Source: Barnesiella intestinihominis YIT 11860 (GTDB taxonomy: Bacteria; Bacteroidota; Bacteroidia; Bacteroidales; Barnesiellaceae). Taken from it: DNA of 64,000 bases. This document shows, one piece after another, positions 53,476 to 62,379 of this stretch. The stretch covers positions 310,001 through 374,000 of the forward strand of contig NZ_JH815204.1 in NCBI RefSeq assembly GCF_000296465.1, read 5' to 3'. A model generated the notes under the pieces. The model searched no databases, was not told the origin of the DNA, and saw only the letters and a list, made by a program, of their open reading frames with translations. Numbering within the stretch: the stretch's first letter is position 1; every line of letters starts with the position of its first letter. Made by a program: the position numbers and the translations under genes.

Positions 53476-53497
53476 TTCTCTTTATATTTGAATACAG

Positions 53498-53528
53498 GAG
53501 GGAGAGATAAAATTTATCTCTCCCTCTT
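53498..53528 (+). terminator. Terminator after DUF4270 gene
   Basis: AGGGAGAGATAA pairs with TTATCTCTCCCT around three bases, 22 bp after the stop, followed by CTTGTGTATTG. Confidence 0.65.
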
Positions 53529-53643
53529 GTGTATTGTTGTGTTTAGTATTTTCATACATAGAAATCTCGTTAGTGATTTTCAAGGAAAACAGGAGAATGA
53601 ATTTCTTTTTTTTTGTTTGGTAAGAAAAAAATAGAGAAAAAGA

Positions 53644-53675
53644 GTTGCGGTGTTTCTTTAAATATATTACCTTTG
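53644..53675 (+). promoter_or_regulatory. Promoter of tRNA-Thr
   Basis: GTTG, 20-bp spacer, TACCTTTG. The -7 box ends 10 bp before the tRNA. Confidence 0.65.
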
Positions 53676-53685
53676 CACCGCAATT

Positions 53686-53758
53686 GCCACAATAGCTCAG
53701 TTGGTAGAGCATTTCATTCGTAACGAAAAGGTCCCGGGTTCGAGTCCCGGTCGTGGCT
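53686..53758 (+). tRNA. tRNA-Thr(CGT)
   Basis: Cloverleaf: acceptor GCCACAA/TCGTGGC (one mismatch), D-arm GCTC/GAGC, anticodon loop TTCGTAA (CGT, reads ACG), and T-arm CCGGG/CCCGG with TTCGAGT. CCA is not encoded. It is followed by a terminator and has its own promoter. Confidence 0.93.
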
Positions 53759-53762
53759 CAGG

Positions 53763-53810
53763 AAAAGAGATTCAACTTACTTTTCAAATAGTTGAATCTC
53801 TTTTCTTTTT
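53763..53810 (+). terminator. Terminator after tRNA-Thr
   Basis: AAAAGAGATTCAACT pairs perfectly with AGTTGAATCTCTTTT (15 bp), then CTTTTT. Confidence 0.8.
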
Positions 53811-53997
53811 ATATAAAAGTTTGGAAATCATCATATATAGCTTTTACGATTGAGGTATAATCGAGTCTTTGATTGGCTTTGAAAGTTCTGTTGGTTATTC
53901 ATGGGTATCGGTTTTGAGAGAACGAAAATAGTAAAAGCCTGTGTTTAGGGTAGATAAGGTAGAGGTGAATTTTTTTTGTAATTTTCTTAGGAAAGAT

Positions 53998-54029
53998 GTT
54001 GCGTAGAAATAAAAAAAGATCTATCTTTG
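53998..54029 (+). promoter_or_regulatory. Promoter of tRNA-Asp/tRNA-His
   Basis: GTTG, 20-bp spacer, TATCTTTG; the same layout as the tRNA-Thr promoter. Confidence 0.65.
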
Positions 54030-54047
54030 CCGTCGCAAAACAAAACT

Positions 54048-54121
54048 GGTGCGGTAGTTCAGCTGGTTAGAATACATGCCTGTCACGCATGGGGTCGCGG
54101 GTTCGAGTCCCGTCCGCACCG
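54048..54121 (+). tRNA. tRNA-Asp(GTC)
   Basis: Acceptor GGTGCGG/CCGCACC, anticodon stem CATGC/GCATG with loop CTGTCAC (GTC), T-arm GCGGG/CCCGT. Discriminator G, no encoded CCA. Transcribed together with tRNA-His 38 bp downstream. Confidence 0.95.
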
Positions 54122-54159
54122 CAGTAAAGAGATAAAATTCTTTATAACCAATTAAAATG

Positions 54160-54233
54160 GTGCTTGTAGCTCAGTTGGTTAGAGCATCGGATTGTGGTTC
54201 CGAGGGTCGTGGGTTCGAGCCCCATCTAGCACC
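54160..54233 (+). tRNA. tRNA-His(GTG)
   Basis: Anticodon stem TCGGA/TCCGA, loop TTGTGGT (GTG), T-arm GTGGG/CCCAT. G at 54159 provides the extra G-1 that pairs with discriminator C 54233, the His identity element. The following bases happen to read CCA (54234 to 54236). Confidence 0.95.
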
Positions 54234-54240
54234 CCAAAAG

Positions 54241-54276
54241 AAAAGGCGAGAGTAAATAACTCTCGCCTTTTCTTTT
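54241..54276 (+). terminator. Terminator after tRNA-Asp/His
   Basis: AAAAGGCGAGAGT pairs perfectly with ACTCTCGCCTTTT (13 bp, 5-nt loop), then CTTTT. Confidence 0.85.
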
Positions 54277-54424
54277 AGAGGGAAGTCTCTCAAATGAGAT
54301 ATTACATTTCTCTCCTGTGTTGCGTTAGCGAAATTTTCGGCTGAGTCCTAAAAATATCAATGATTATACTTTTGTGAATGAGGGTTGGACTGGGTAAGGA
54401 GAAATAAAAAATTCTATTTCCCAT

Positions 54425-54455
54425 TTTGTTTGGGCTAAACCTGTGTTTATATTTG
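54425..54455 (+). promoter_or_regulatory. Upstream promoter in nadE leader region
   Basis: TTTG, 19-bp spacer, TATATTTG. The 350-bp stretch between the tRNA terminator and nadE contains no gene. A related block, ATTTGT-AATATAGGA-G, recurs 74 bp later (54525), with a second TATATTTG at 54522. Confidence 0.5.
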
Positions 54456-54579
54456 TGGAATATAGGAGGTGTTTTTGCAAAAAAACTTAAACAAGTTCAG
54501 GTTTTTGCAGTTGACTTTCACTATATTTGTAAAATATAGGATGCGGTTCGGCAGAGTCAAATTGGAAATGTGATTTCCG

Positions 54580-54611
54580 TTTGCCTTTGCGCTCACCTTT
54601 CGCTATATTTG
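54580..54611 (+). promoter_or_regulatory. nadE promoter
   Basis: TTTG, 20-bp spacer, TATATTTG: a full consensus. Transcription should start near 54618, so the ATG at 54629 is the start rather than the earlier frame opening at 54581. Confidence 0.7.
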
Positions 54612-54628
54612 TCAAAACTAATCAAAGT

Positions 54629-56557
54629 ATGGGACAAAATTTTGGATTTGTAAAAGTGGCAGCGGCGATTCCTCGTGTGGAGATAGCCGATTGTATATAT
54701 AATGAGAGAGAAATATATAATCAGATAATAGAGGCTGTTCATCGAAATGTACAAATTATTGTTTTCCCGGAACTTTCTATAACAGCCTACACTTGTGGCG
54801 ATTTATTCGGCCATACGCTTTTATTGGAACAGGCTCGAAAGGCTTTGTCTCTGTTGGTGGAGGAGACTAGCGATTATCCGATATTATGTATCGTGGGAAT
54901 GCCTGTGGCTGCTGGGAATTGTTTATATAATTGTGCCGTAGTATTCCAATCGGGTAAAATATTGGGAGTCGTTCCCAAAAGCTATTTGCCCAATTATAAG
55001 GAATTTTATGAGGAACGTTGGTTTACTTCTGGTATTTCGGCAACGATCGATACTATTGAACTATGTGGTGATAGAGTTCCGTTCGGTACAGATTTATTGT
55101 TTGAGAGTGCGGGTGTTGTCGTGGGAGTAGAATTGTGCGAAGATTTATGGGTTCCTATACCTCCCAGTTCATATCTTGTACAGCAAGGTGCAGATATTAT
55201 AGTAAATTTGTCGGCTACGAATGAGTTGATAGGGAAACACTCTTATCTTCTTTCTCTTGTCCGGCAACAATCGGCGAGGTGTGTGGCCGGATATGTTTAT
55301 GCTTCGGCCGGATTCGGAGAGTCTTCCACCGATTTGGTATTTGCAGGGAATGGCCTTGTTGTAGAGAATGGTAGTATTCTTGCCGAATCGAAGCGTTTTT
55401 CTTCAACGCCTCAACTTGTAGTGAGTGAAATCGATGTGGAGCGGCTGCGTACGGAGAGAAGAGTGATGACTTCGTTTGCAAAGGGAGCTTGGGCACATGG
55501 CAGAGATGCACGTTTCATTCCGTTTGTCTTAAACGATATTCCATTGCGGTTGACCCGTAAGGTGGGGGCTTTCCCTTTTGTGCCTTCCGATTCGTTGGTC
55601 TTGAACGAACGTTGTGCCGAAATACTCGATATACAAAGTTCGGGGTTAGCCAAGAGGTTGGTACATACCCAAGCTCAAAGTGTGGTTCTCGGTATTTCGG
55701 GCGGTTTAGATTCGACATTGGCTTTGTTGGTCGCAGTCAGAACACTCGATAAACTCGGTTGGAATCGAGAGAAGATAATAGGTGTGACTATGCCGGGATT
55801 CGGGACGACAGGTCGTACCTATCATAATGCTATGATGTTAATGCGTTCGTTGGGTATAACTATTCGGGAAATTTCTATTCGGGAGGCTTGTGAGCTTCAT
55901 TTTAAAGATATTGACCACGATATTTCAATCCAAGATATTACTTACGAAAATTCCCAAGCGCGGGAACGTACACAAATTTTGATGGATATAGCGAACCAGA
56001 CCGGAGGATTGGTTATAGGAACCGGGGATTTGTCTGAATTGGCATTAGGTTGGGCCACATATAATGGCGATCACATGTCGATGTATGCTATCTCAACAAG
56101 TATTCCCAAAACTTTGGTTAAGTATTTGGTGAGCTGGGTTGCCGAGAATGAGCTGGTAGGTGAGGCCCGGGATACGTTGATCGATATTGTCAATACTCCT
56201 ATTAGCCCAGAATTGATACCTGCCGATGAAAATGGAGAGATAAAGCAGAAGACCGAGGATTTGGTAGGTCCCTATGCTCTGCATGATTTTTTCTTGTATA
56301 ATATGTTGCGATTCGGTTTCTCTCCTGCCAAATTATATTTCCTTGCCCAATATGCTTTCGAAGGGGTGTATGAGCCGGATACGATAAAAAAGTGGCTGAA
56401 AATATTCTGTCGGAGATTTTTTAATCAACAATTCAAGAGGTCGTGTCTTCCCGATGGTCCAAAGGTGGGAATGGTAAGTCTTTCTCCTCGAGGGGATTGG
56501 CGGATGCCTAGTGATGCGTCGAGTGCCATGTGGCAGAAAGAGTGTGACGAGTTATAA
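54629..56557 (+). CDS. nadE: Glutamine-dependent NAD+ synthetase
   Basis: 642 residues from ATG 54629 (GQNFGFVKVAAAIPRVEIAD). The N-terminal nitrilase-type glutaminase has the Glu/Lys/Cys triad: FPELSITAYTCGDL (Glu), PKSYLPNYKEF (Lys) and GVELCEDLW (Cys). The C-terminal synthetase has the P-loop VLGISGGLDSTLAL (SGGLDS) and TGDLSELALGWATYNGDH. It converts nicotinate adenine dinucleotide to NAD+ using ammonia channelled from glutamine. Notable next to NAD-depleting SIR2 candidates only in function, not in position. Confidence 0.96.
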   Translation: MGQNFGFVKVAAAIPRVEIADCIYNEREIYNQIIEAVHRNVQIIVFPELSITAYTCGDLFGHTLLLEQARKALSLLVEETSDYPILCIVGMPVAAGNCLYNCAVVFQSGKILGVVPKSYLPNYKEFYEERWFTSGISATIDTIELCGDRVPFGTDLLFESAGVVVGVELCEDLWVPIPPSSYLVQQGADIIVNLSATNELIGKHSYLLSLVRQQSARCVAGYVYASAGFGESSTDLVFAGNGLVVENGSILAESKRFSSTPQLVVSEIDVERLRTERRVMTSFAKGAWAHGRDARFIPFVLNDIPLRLTRKVGAFPFVPSDSLVLNERCAEILDIQSSGLAKRLVHTQAQSVVLGISGGLDSTLALLVAVRTLDKLGWNREKIIGVTMPGFGTTGRTYHNAMMLMRSLGITIREISIREACELHFKDIDHDISIQDITYENSQARERTQILMDIANQTGGLVIGTGDLSELALGWATYNGDHMSMYAISTSIPKTLVKYLVSWVAENELVGEARDTLIDIVNTPISPELIPADENGEIKQKTEDLVGPYALHDFFLYNMLRFGFSPAKLYFLAQYAFEGVYEPDTIKKWLKIFCRRFFNQQFKRSCLPDGPKVGMVSLSPRGDWRMPSDASSAMWQKECDEL

Positions 56558-56571
56558 TCTGTTTTTCCTGC

Positions 56572-59500
56572 TTACTGGTCGGTCTGAGGAATTTTTTCTT
56601 TGGATAAAGAGCTTTTTGTAGAAATTGTGTCGTTGGGTAATATTGTGTTCCGTGGAATAGAATCGGATTGTATATCTTTGGTTTTACCGTTGTTTTTGGG
56701 ATTTTTTCTAAATAAGTCTCCCCAACGGTTAAAATCGTGACGCAACATGATCCCTACGCCTTGTGTCGTCAATGCCGATTTGATGTAATAATTGCGGTCG
56801 TTATAATGATTATAGGCCTTCAATCGTATCGTTCCGCTTTTATTCAGCAAATATTCCAAATCGAAATCTCCGATGAATGTATTGTTATTGACCGTGTTGT
56901 CTCTATATCCGAAGTTCCCATTGAAAATCAATCGATTGTTCAGTAGCTGGCTGGATAGGGCAAGCTCCACCTCCATATCGGAAAAATCACCTTTTTCACT
57001 ACGGAAGTTTGGCGAAATATTCCAGTTTTCGCTTAATTGTCCCAGAATGTTACCTAATTGAGAGGATAAGGTCGAGGAAGCGACAGAGACAAGTTCGTTA
57101 TTTCTACTTTGCCCCATATTCATGAAGTCCGGAGTGTAGAACCTATTCAAGGCCAATAGATAGATGATCTGACGGTTCATCATGTCGTTTGTACTGATGA
57201 TACTACGTACCCGTCGGTCTACGTCTTGGGTCAAAGTAGGGAATGCTATGTCGAAGTTTAGGTCTGGTCGACGTACGTCTCCGGATACATTCAAAATAGT
57301 TTGTACGGGTACTGTCGTTCTTGATAATTCTTTGTCATTGGCGAAGTTTTCATCGAGATCGAGCAGATTGGCCGAAAGGGAGTAAATAGCCGATATATCC
57401 AAGTTGGTAGCCATAGGATCCCCGTGGAAAGATACCCGGCTTCCTTCTTTAATAGAGAAGTCTCGTGTAATGATATCTTGCAAGCTGAAATTGTAACTCC
57501 CTTTTTCCAAGACATAGGAACCATATAATTTTATATCGCCGTCCATTGAATTATATTCCAGTAATATACTGCCCTGACCGGTCGCTTTTATCATATCTCC
57601 GGTAGATTTGTCCATGATTAGGTTCATTTGGGCTTGGTTGGTTGCTTCTATTTGCAGATTTAAATTTAATGCACTACTGTTTTGTATTTTACTGTTCTCC
57701 ATCATGCGGGCATTGTTCTTAATGACAATGCTATCGGCTTGGAGCTCTCCTATCTTTGTGTTCTGTTTTCCTGAATTGGTGAAAGTAATAAAGTCATAAT
57801 CTCCGGCAGCTTCCGATCCTGATAGGACGAAGGTGAATTTCGACTGGTCTCCGGTGGACATATTTACGTCGATTTGGGTTTGTCCCGGACTTCCTTTTAT
57901 CATAGTAGAGCCTGTCCCGTAAATGGTTCCATAATATATGGGGCTTTGCCTTTCTGTCATATCGTAGGACAGGAAATCTTGGGCTTCGGTTATGGCAATA
58001 TCGTAACTTACATCTTTGAAATTATGATGTTCTATCCAACCCGAACCTTTTGCCGTATGTTTCAATTTATCATAAATCGTAACGTTGTCAAACCAAATAC
58101 GGGTAGGGGATAAATGAATACTATCGGATAGATTGTACCGAGTGTTCAAATATTCAATACCGAAATCTAAATTTTCGACATAAGCATCACCGGTAACATT
58201 TAGGGCCTTGAATCTTCCGAAAAAGTCTATGTGTCCGCTGGCTATTCCCGATATGTCGCTCATAACGGTAGAAACAAATGGTCGAAGGAATGCAATATTC
58301 AATTTATCGGGATCGAACGAAAGAGAGAGAGAGTCTTTTGTCGGAAATATATATCCGTCGATATAAGTTTGTTTATCTTCTTTATTTTCGATGAACCCTT
58401 TCATGAGAATACCTTGATTGTCGTTATCCCACATGCTGAATAGATGTAAGTCCCCGAAGATCGCTTCATTGTAGGAGAAATCTTTTACATCGAATTGTTC
58501 AGTACTTAATCGAGGTGCGCCTGTCAATAGATGTGTAGCTAACAAATTTCCAGTAGCGTTACCCCCGAAAGTGACATTTTTTATATTGAGTGTACCGAAA
58601 ATATAATCGAGGTCTACGTCGTTGAGTTCTATTTTCAATTCGTCTTCTTCTCGGTTGGAGGCGATACCGTCTATAAGTATATATTGGGGAGCATGTGATA
58701 TTTCAAAATCATTGATTTCTATTTGTTTCTCACAATAGGAAATATCCGAAGGGCTCATTTGCCAAATAGTATCGTTGAAAATAAGAGTGGAAGGATTGAT
58801 GTGAGTTTGTATTTGTAATTTATTCCCTTCGTGGGTTCGTGAAAAATGGGTCGATGTATTCAATTCTCCATAAAATGTCGATTGGGTGTCGTTATTCCAG
58901 TTGAGTACAAGGTCGAGACTGTCTCGATAGGCCTTGCTTCTAAGGCTCCATGTCGTTCGTATTTGTTTTTTATTGTAGGAGTTCGTTTCTATGAATAAAG
59001 CCATTTCGGTGGAATCTTTTCGTGCTGAAATGAATGCATCTTCGATATGACTTTTTTTATACCAGAGATGGGGAATCGTTCCGGTTATGAGGGCTGTGTT
59101 TCGGAGGCTATTCATTTCACCTTCGATAATAGCTCTATCTGTGAATGTAACAGGTAGTTCGAGCACTTGTGCCATGTGTATATTAGGCTCTACGGTAAAT
59201 CTGAATTTAAAATTATTCGGTTGTTGATTTTTTTTGTGTTCTGTTTTTTTAGGTTGGTTCTCTTGGAATGGGAATATAGATGGAAGGGATTCCGATAACA
59301 GTGTTTGTAAAGATTTTTGTAGAGTAGAGAATTTGTAATTACCTTCAATCCAACCGTTAATATAGTCCGAAGTAACAGCTATACTTTGTGGAGTGTTTTG
59401 GTTATGAGCTTCTATATTGAATTTATTTAGTCTGAATGTATCGTCGTTGTTTGTAAAAGATAAACTATCGATAGATAAGAGGCCTTCTGCGTTGTCCAAA

Positions 59501-61179
59501 TTGTTCCCTGTAAATTTGGCGACTACATTGAATCCTAACTTGGAATTTTTATACTTGGGCATTAGTTTTAAAGCCGATACATTGAGGTCTCGTGCCTGTA
59601 AGACGAGGTCGAATTCGGAGTCTTTATCTTTTAAGACAGAAAGACCATTGACTCGGAGTTTTCCATTCGGATCGTTAATTTCGATTATACCATTATATCG
59701 ATTGTCCCCGAACTCACCGTTAAGCATGATGTTTTCGTAAGGATATCCTTTGTATTCAAAATAGCTGATTCCCCCGACCACTTTGCCGGTTGGGGCCTGA
59801 TATTTGGCTTTTTTACTGTCGAGTTCGACTTTGAAAATAATTTCGCCATAAGGATTTCCTTCGGTGAATAGTCCATTTAGATTAAATTTTTTCGATTCTA
59901 TCAATCCGCTGTATCGAGTCGTATTCAGACTATTGTTTTGGTTGATGGATATATCGGAATGAACAGAGCCGAGATCTGTTTCTAATGTTCCGCAGGCTGT
60001 CAGATTTTGGTTTTGGTTCGAGATATTACCGGTGAAATGAATTGTACCTAACCGGGAAATAGTTTTACATTGTTCTTCGGTTAGAAAAGGTAATTTGGAA
60101 GAAATATCGGCCAATCCCGAAGATGAAGCGTTTAATGTGATAGGGTCGCAGAGTATATCTCGTTTTTGTGGATTTGTTATGTTTTTCACGGATATTTGAC
60201 TGTGAGCGATGATATCTTCTTTCCCGAAATTAAAATCAAAGGTATGGAAATATAGATTGTTTGGAGTTCCTGTCAGATGCATCGAAATGAGTATCGGAGT
60301 ATTTATTTTTTCCAATACCGGGATAAAGGCAGCTATATCGCTGGGATTAATTAGGGATTTCGTTATCTGTAAAGAGAATCGTGTTTGGTCGTAGAAGTGT
60401 TCGGCCGAGAGTGTATCGGGCAGCGTGGCGATAATTGGTTTGATTTCGATACGGCTATGGGGTAATTGTATTTTGAAGTCAGATAACCTTGCTTGTTGTC
60501 GGTTGGCTTCGAATTTAAATTGTAGACGATTTAAAGAAAAACCCGATTGCTCGTCGAATCCCAATCGCTTGATGGAGATATTTACCGAGTCTTCCGATAG
60601 TGCTTTGATAGATAGTTTTGACAATAAGTTTCTCAAATCGATATGGTTCGGGTCGAATTGTCCGCGTCGTATGGGTGCGGATAATATGTCGTATTTGATT
60701 TTTCCACGGCGTATGATCGCATTGTTTATTTTGAAATTTATTTTCTTTTTCGGTGTATTCTTATCGCTTTTGAAAGCGTCGATAATAAATTGCAGGTTTG
60801 TTTCAGAGCTTGGAGTCTCTTTTTTTATGCGGGCATCCAGACCGAATAGCTGTATATTCGTGAAAACCAATTCTCGATCGACGAGTAAATCTGAAAGGGA
60901 GATACCGGCCGATATTTTATTGGCATATAATAAAGTGTCTCCATTTAAGTCGGGTATATATGCACCGAACAGCTCTAACTTATTGAATGGTGATATTTGT
61001 ATTCGGTCGATAGTTATGTTTGTATCTAAAAGTGCGGATAGCTCTTTTATGCCGATGTACCTGACTTTATCCTGTATGTTGGGAATAGATAACAAGATAT
61101 AGCCAAGTGTATATATCGCTATGATAGAGAATATAACGATATGCACAAATATCCGAAATGCAGAATAGATTTTCCTCAT
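56572..61179 (-). CDS. TamB-like translocation/assembly module protein (DUF490)
   Basis: 1535 residues. One N-terminal membrane helix (IFVHIVIFSIIAIYTLGYIL) anchors a very long beta-rich periplasmic domain. The C-terminal DUF490 signature is clear: LYGSYVLEKGSYNFSLQDI, then FHGDPMATNLDISAIY and VPVQTILNVSGDVRRPDLNF. TamB/AsmA-type proteins form bridges that carry phospholipid and aid outer-membrane protein assembly. It ends 14 bp from the converging nadE stop. Its promoter is divergent from tsaD, an arrangement common in Bacteroidales. Confidence 0.9.
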   Translation of the reverse strand: MRKIYSAFRIFVHIVIFSIIAIYTLGYILLSIPNIQDKVRYIGIKELSALLDTNITIDRIQISPFNKLELFGAYIPDLNGDTLLYANKISAGISLSDLLVDRELVFTNIQLFGLDARIKKETPSSETNLQFIIDAFKSDKNTPKKKINFKINNAIIRRGKIKYDILSAPIRRGQFDPNHIDLRNLLSKLSIKALSEDSVNISIKRLGFDEQSGFSLNRLQFKFEANRQQARLSDFKIQLPHSRIEIKPIIATLPDTLSAEHFYDQTRFSLQITKSLINPSDIAAFIPVLEKINTPILISMHLTGTPNNLYFHTFDFNFGKEDIIAHSQISVKNITNPQKRDILCDPITLNASSSGLADISSKLPFLTEEQCKTISRLGTIHFTGNISNQNQNLTACGTLETDLGSVHSDISINQNNSLNTTRYSGLIESKKFNLNGLFTEGNPYGEIIFKVELDSKKAKYQAPTGKVVGGISYFEYKGYPYENIMLNGEFGDNRYNGIIEINDPNGKLRVNGLSVLKDKDSEFDLVLQARDLNVSALKLMPKYKNSKLGFNVVAKFTGNNLDNAEGLLSIDSLSFTNNDDTFRLNKFNIEAHNQNTPQSIAVTSDYINGWIEGNYKFSTLQKSLQTLLSESLPSIFPFQENQPKKTEHKKNQQPNNFKFRFTVEPNIHMAQVLELPVTFTDRAIIEGEMNSLRNTALITGTIPHLWYKKSHIEDAFISARKDSTEMALFIETNSYNKKQIRTTWSLRSKAYRDSLDLVLNWNNDTQSTFYGELNTSTHFSRTHEGNKLQIQTHINPSTLIFNDTIWQMSPSDISYCEKQIEINDFEISHAPQYILIDGIASNREEDELKIELNDVDLDYIFGTLNIKNVTFGGNATGNLLATHLLTGAPRLSTEQFDVKDFSYNEAIFGDLHLFSMWDNDNQGILMKGFIENKEDKQTYIDGYIFPTKDSLSLSFDPDKLNIAFLRPFVSTVMSDISGIASGHIDFFGRFKALNVTGDAYVENLDFGIEYLNTRYNLSDSIHLSPTRIWFDNVTIYDKLKHTAKGSGWIEHHNFKDVSYDIAITEAQDFLSYDMTERQSPIYYGTIYGTGSTMIKGSPGQTQIDVNMSTGDQSKFTFVLSGSEAAGDYDFITFTNSGKQNTKIGELQADSIVIKNNARMMENSKIQNSSALNLNLQIEATNQAQMNLIMDKSTGDMIKATGQGSILLEYNSMDGDIKLYGSYVLEKGSYNFSLQDIITRDFSIKEGSRVSFHGDPMATNLDISAIYSLSANLLDLDENFANDKELSRTTVPVQTILNVSGDVRRPDLNFDIAFPTLTQDVDRRVRSIISTNDMMNRQIIYLLALNRFYTPDFMNMGQSRNNELVSVASSTLSSQLGNILGQLSENWNISPNFRSEKGDFSDMEVELALSSQLLNNRLIFNGNFGYRDNTVNNNTFIGDFDLEYLLNKSGTIRLKAYNHYNDRNYYIKSALTTQGVGIMLRHDFNRWGDLFRKNPKNNGKTKDIQSDSIPRNTILPNDTISTKSSLSKEKIPQTDQ

Positions 61180-61192
61180 CTTTATAAGTATG

Positions 61193-61200
61193 CAAAAGTA
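61193..61200 (-). promoter_or_regulatory. -7 box for TamB-like gene
   Basis: The minus strand reads TACTTTTG, 14 bp before the start codon; the leader would be very short. Confidence 0.5.
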
Positions 61201-61299
61201 GTGTTTCCTTTTGAAAGTAGCGATAGGATGCTTGGCTTTTCTTTTTTATTAATGTATGAAATAATTATAAAAGTCAAATGGTTTTACCGATGAAATATG

Positions 61300-61307
61300 T
61301 ACTTTTG
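61300..61307 (+). promoter_or_regulatory. -7 box for tsaD
   Basis: TACTTTTG, 41 bp before the tsaD start; divergent from the TamB-like promoter. Confidence 0.55.
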
Positions 61308-61348
61308 CAGACCTTGATTTGATGAAGGATTGAAAGGAGTAAATGTAT

Positions 61349-62368
61349 ATGAGCATAACTATTTTAGGTATAGAATCTTCGTGTGACGATACTTCTGCCG
61401 CAGTTATTCGCGATGAGGTCATGCTGTCGAATGTGATTGCTAGTCAAGCGGTTCACGAGGCTTATGGAGGGGTTGTTCCTGAATTGGCATCTCGGGCGCA
61501 CCAACAGAATATTATTCCGGTTGTGTCGGAGGCTTTAAAACGTGCGGGGGTGACTCCGGAGGATTTGAGTGCGGTGGCGTTCACCAGAGGCCCCGGACTT
61601 ATGGGGTCTTTGCTCGTCGGAACTTCTTTTGCCAAAGGTTTTACGACAGCATTGAATATTCCTCTCGTCGATGTCAATCATTTGCAAGCTCATGTTATGG
61701 CTCATTTTATCAAACGGTCTCCCGATGATAACACTCAGCCTTCCTTCCCGTTTTTGTGTTTACTCGTTTCGGGAGGAAATTCGCAAATCATTAAAGTAGA
61801 GTCTTATAATGAAATGACTGTTATCGGACAAACGATAGACGATGCTGCCGGTGAAGCTTTTGACAAATGTGCCAAAGTAATGGGATTGCCTTATCCGGGA
61901 GGCCCGGTTGTAGATAGGTTGGCGAAGGAAGGGAATCCCAAAGCGTTTGTACTAAGCAAACCTCACATACCCGGTTTTGATTATAGTTTCAGTGGACTGA
62001 AAACCTCCTTTTTATATTTATTGAGAGACAAAATAAAAGAAGACCCCGATTTCATCGAAAAAAATAAGTGTGACTTGTGCGCATCGTTGCAGACTACGAT
62101 TGTGGACATTTTGATGGACAAACTTTATAAGGCCGTTAAACAAACTGGAATAAAGCATGTGGCTGTTGCAGGGGGCGTTTCGGCGAACTCCGCTGTGAGG
62201 GCTGCTTTTGAAGATTATGCCCGAAAGTACGGTTGGACAGTTTATCTGCCGCCCTTCTCTTTTACGACCGATAATGCAGCTATGGTGGCTATTACGGGTT
62301 ATTATAAATATTTGGATAAAGAATTTTGTGATATAGCGAAGGCTCCTTTTGCCCGGGTTGAATTATAA
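61349..62368 (+). CDS. tsaD: tRNA N6-threonylcarbamoyladenosine transferase TsaD
   Basis: 339 residues. SITILGIESSCDDTSAAVI at the front, HEAYGGVVPELASRAHQ, then the metal-binding VNHLQAHVMAHF (HxxxH), LLVSGGNSQI and, near the end, VAGGVSANSAVR. It transfers threonylcarbamoyl to A37 of ANN-reading tRNAs with TsaB and TsaE. Two ATGs are possible (61343 and 61349); AAGGAG at 61334 is better spaced for 61349, and this matches the family N-terminus. cinA follows after 11 bp. Confidence 0.95.
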   Translation: MSITILGIESSCDDTSAAVIRDEVMLSNVIASQAVHEAYGGVVPELASRAHQQNIIPVVSEALKRAGVTPEDLSAVAFTRGPGLMGSLLVGTSFAKGFTTALNIPLVDVNHLQAHVMAHFIKRSPDDNTQPSFPFLCLLVSGGNSQIIKVESYNEMTVIGQTIDDAAGEAFDKCAKVMGLPYPGGPVVDRLAKEGNPKAFVLSKPHIPGFDYSFSGLKTSFLYLLRDKIKEDPDFIEKNKCDLCASLQTTIVDILMDKLYKAVKQTGIKHVAVAGGVSANSAVRAAFEDYARKYGWTVYLPPFSFTTDNAAMVAITGYYKYLDKEFCDIAKAPFARVEL

Positions 62369-62379
62369 ATACGAATGAA

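Noticed and set aside
53482-53712. Minus-strand open frame across the DUF4270 terminator and tRNA-Thr
   Set aside because: It is encoded by a terminator stem and a tRNA gene, so not a protein gene.
54581-54628. N-terminal extension of nadE
   Set aside because: It overlaps a full consensus promoter; the conserved protein begins at 54629.
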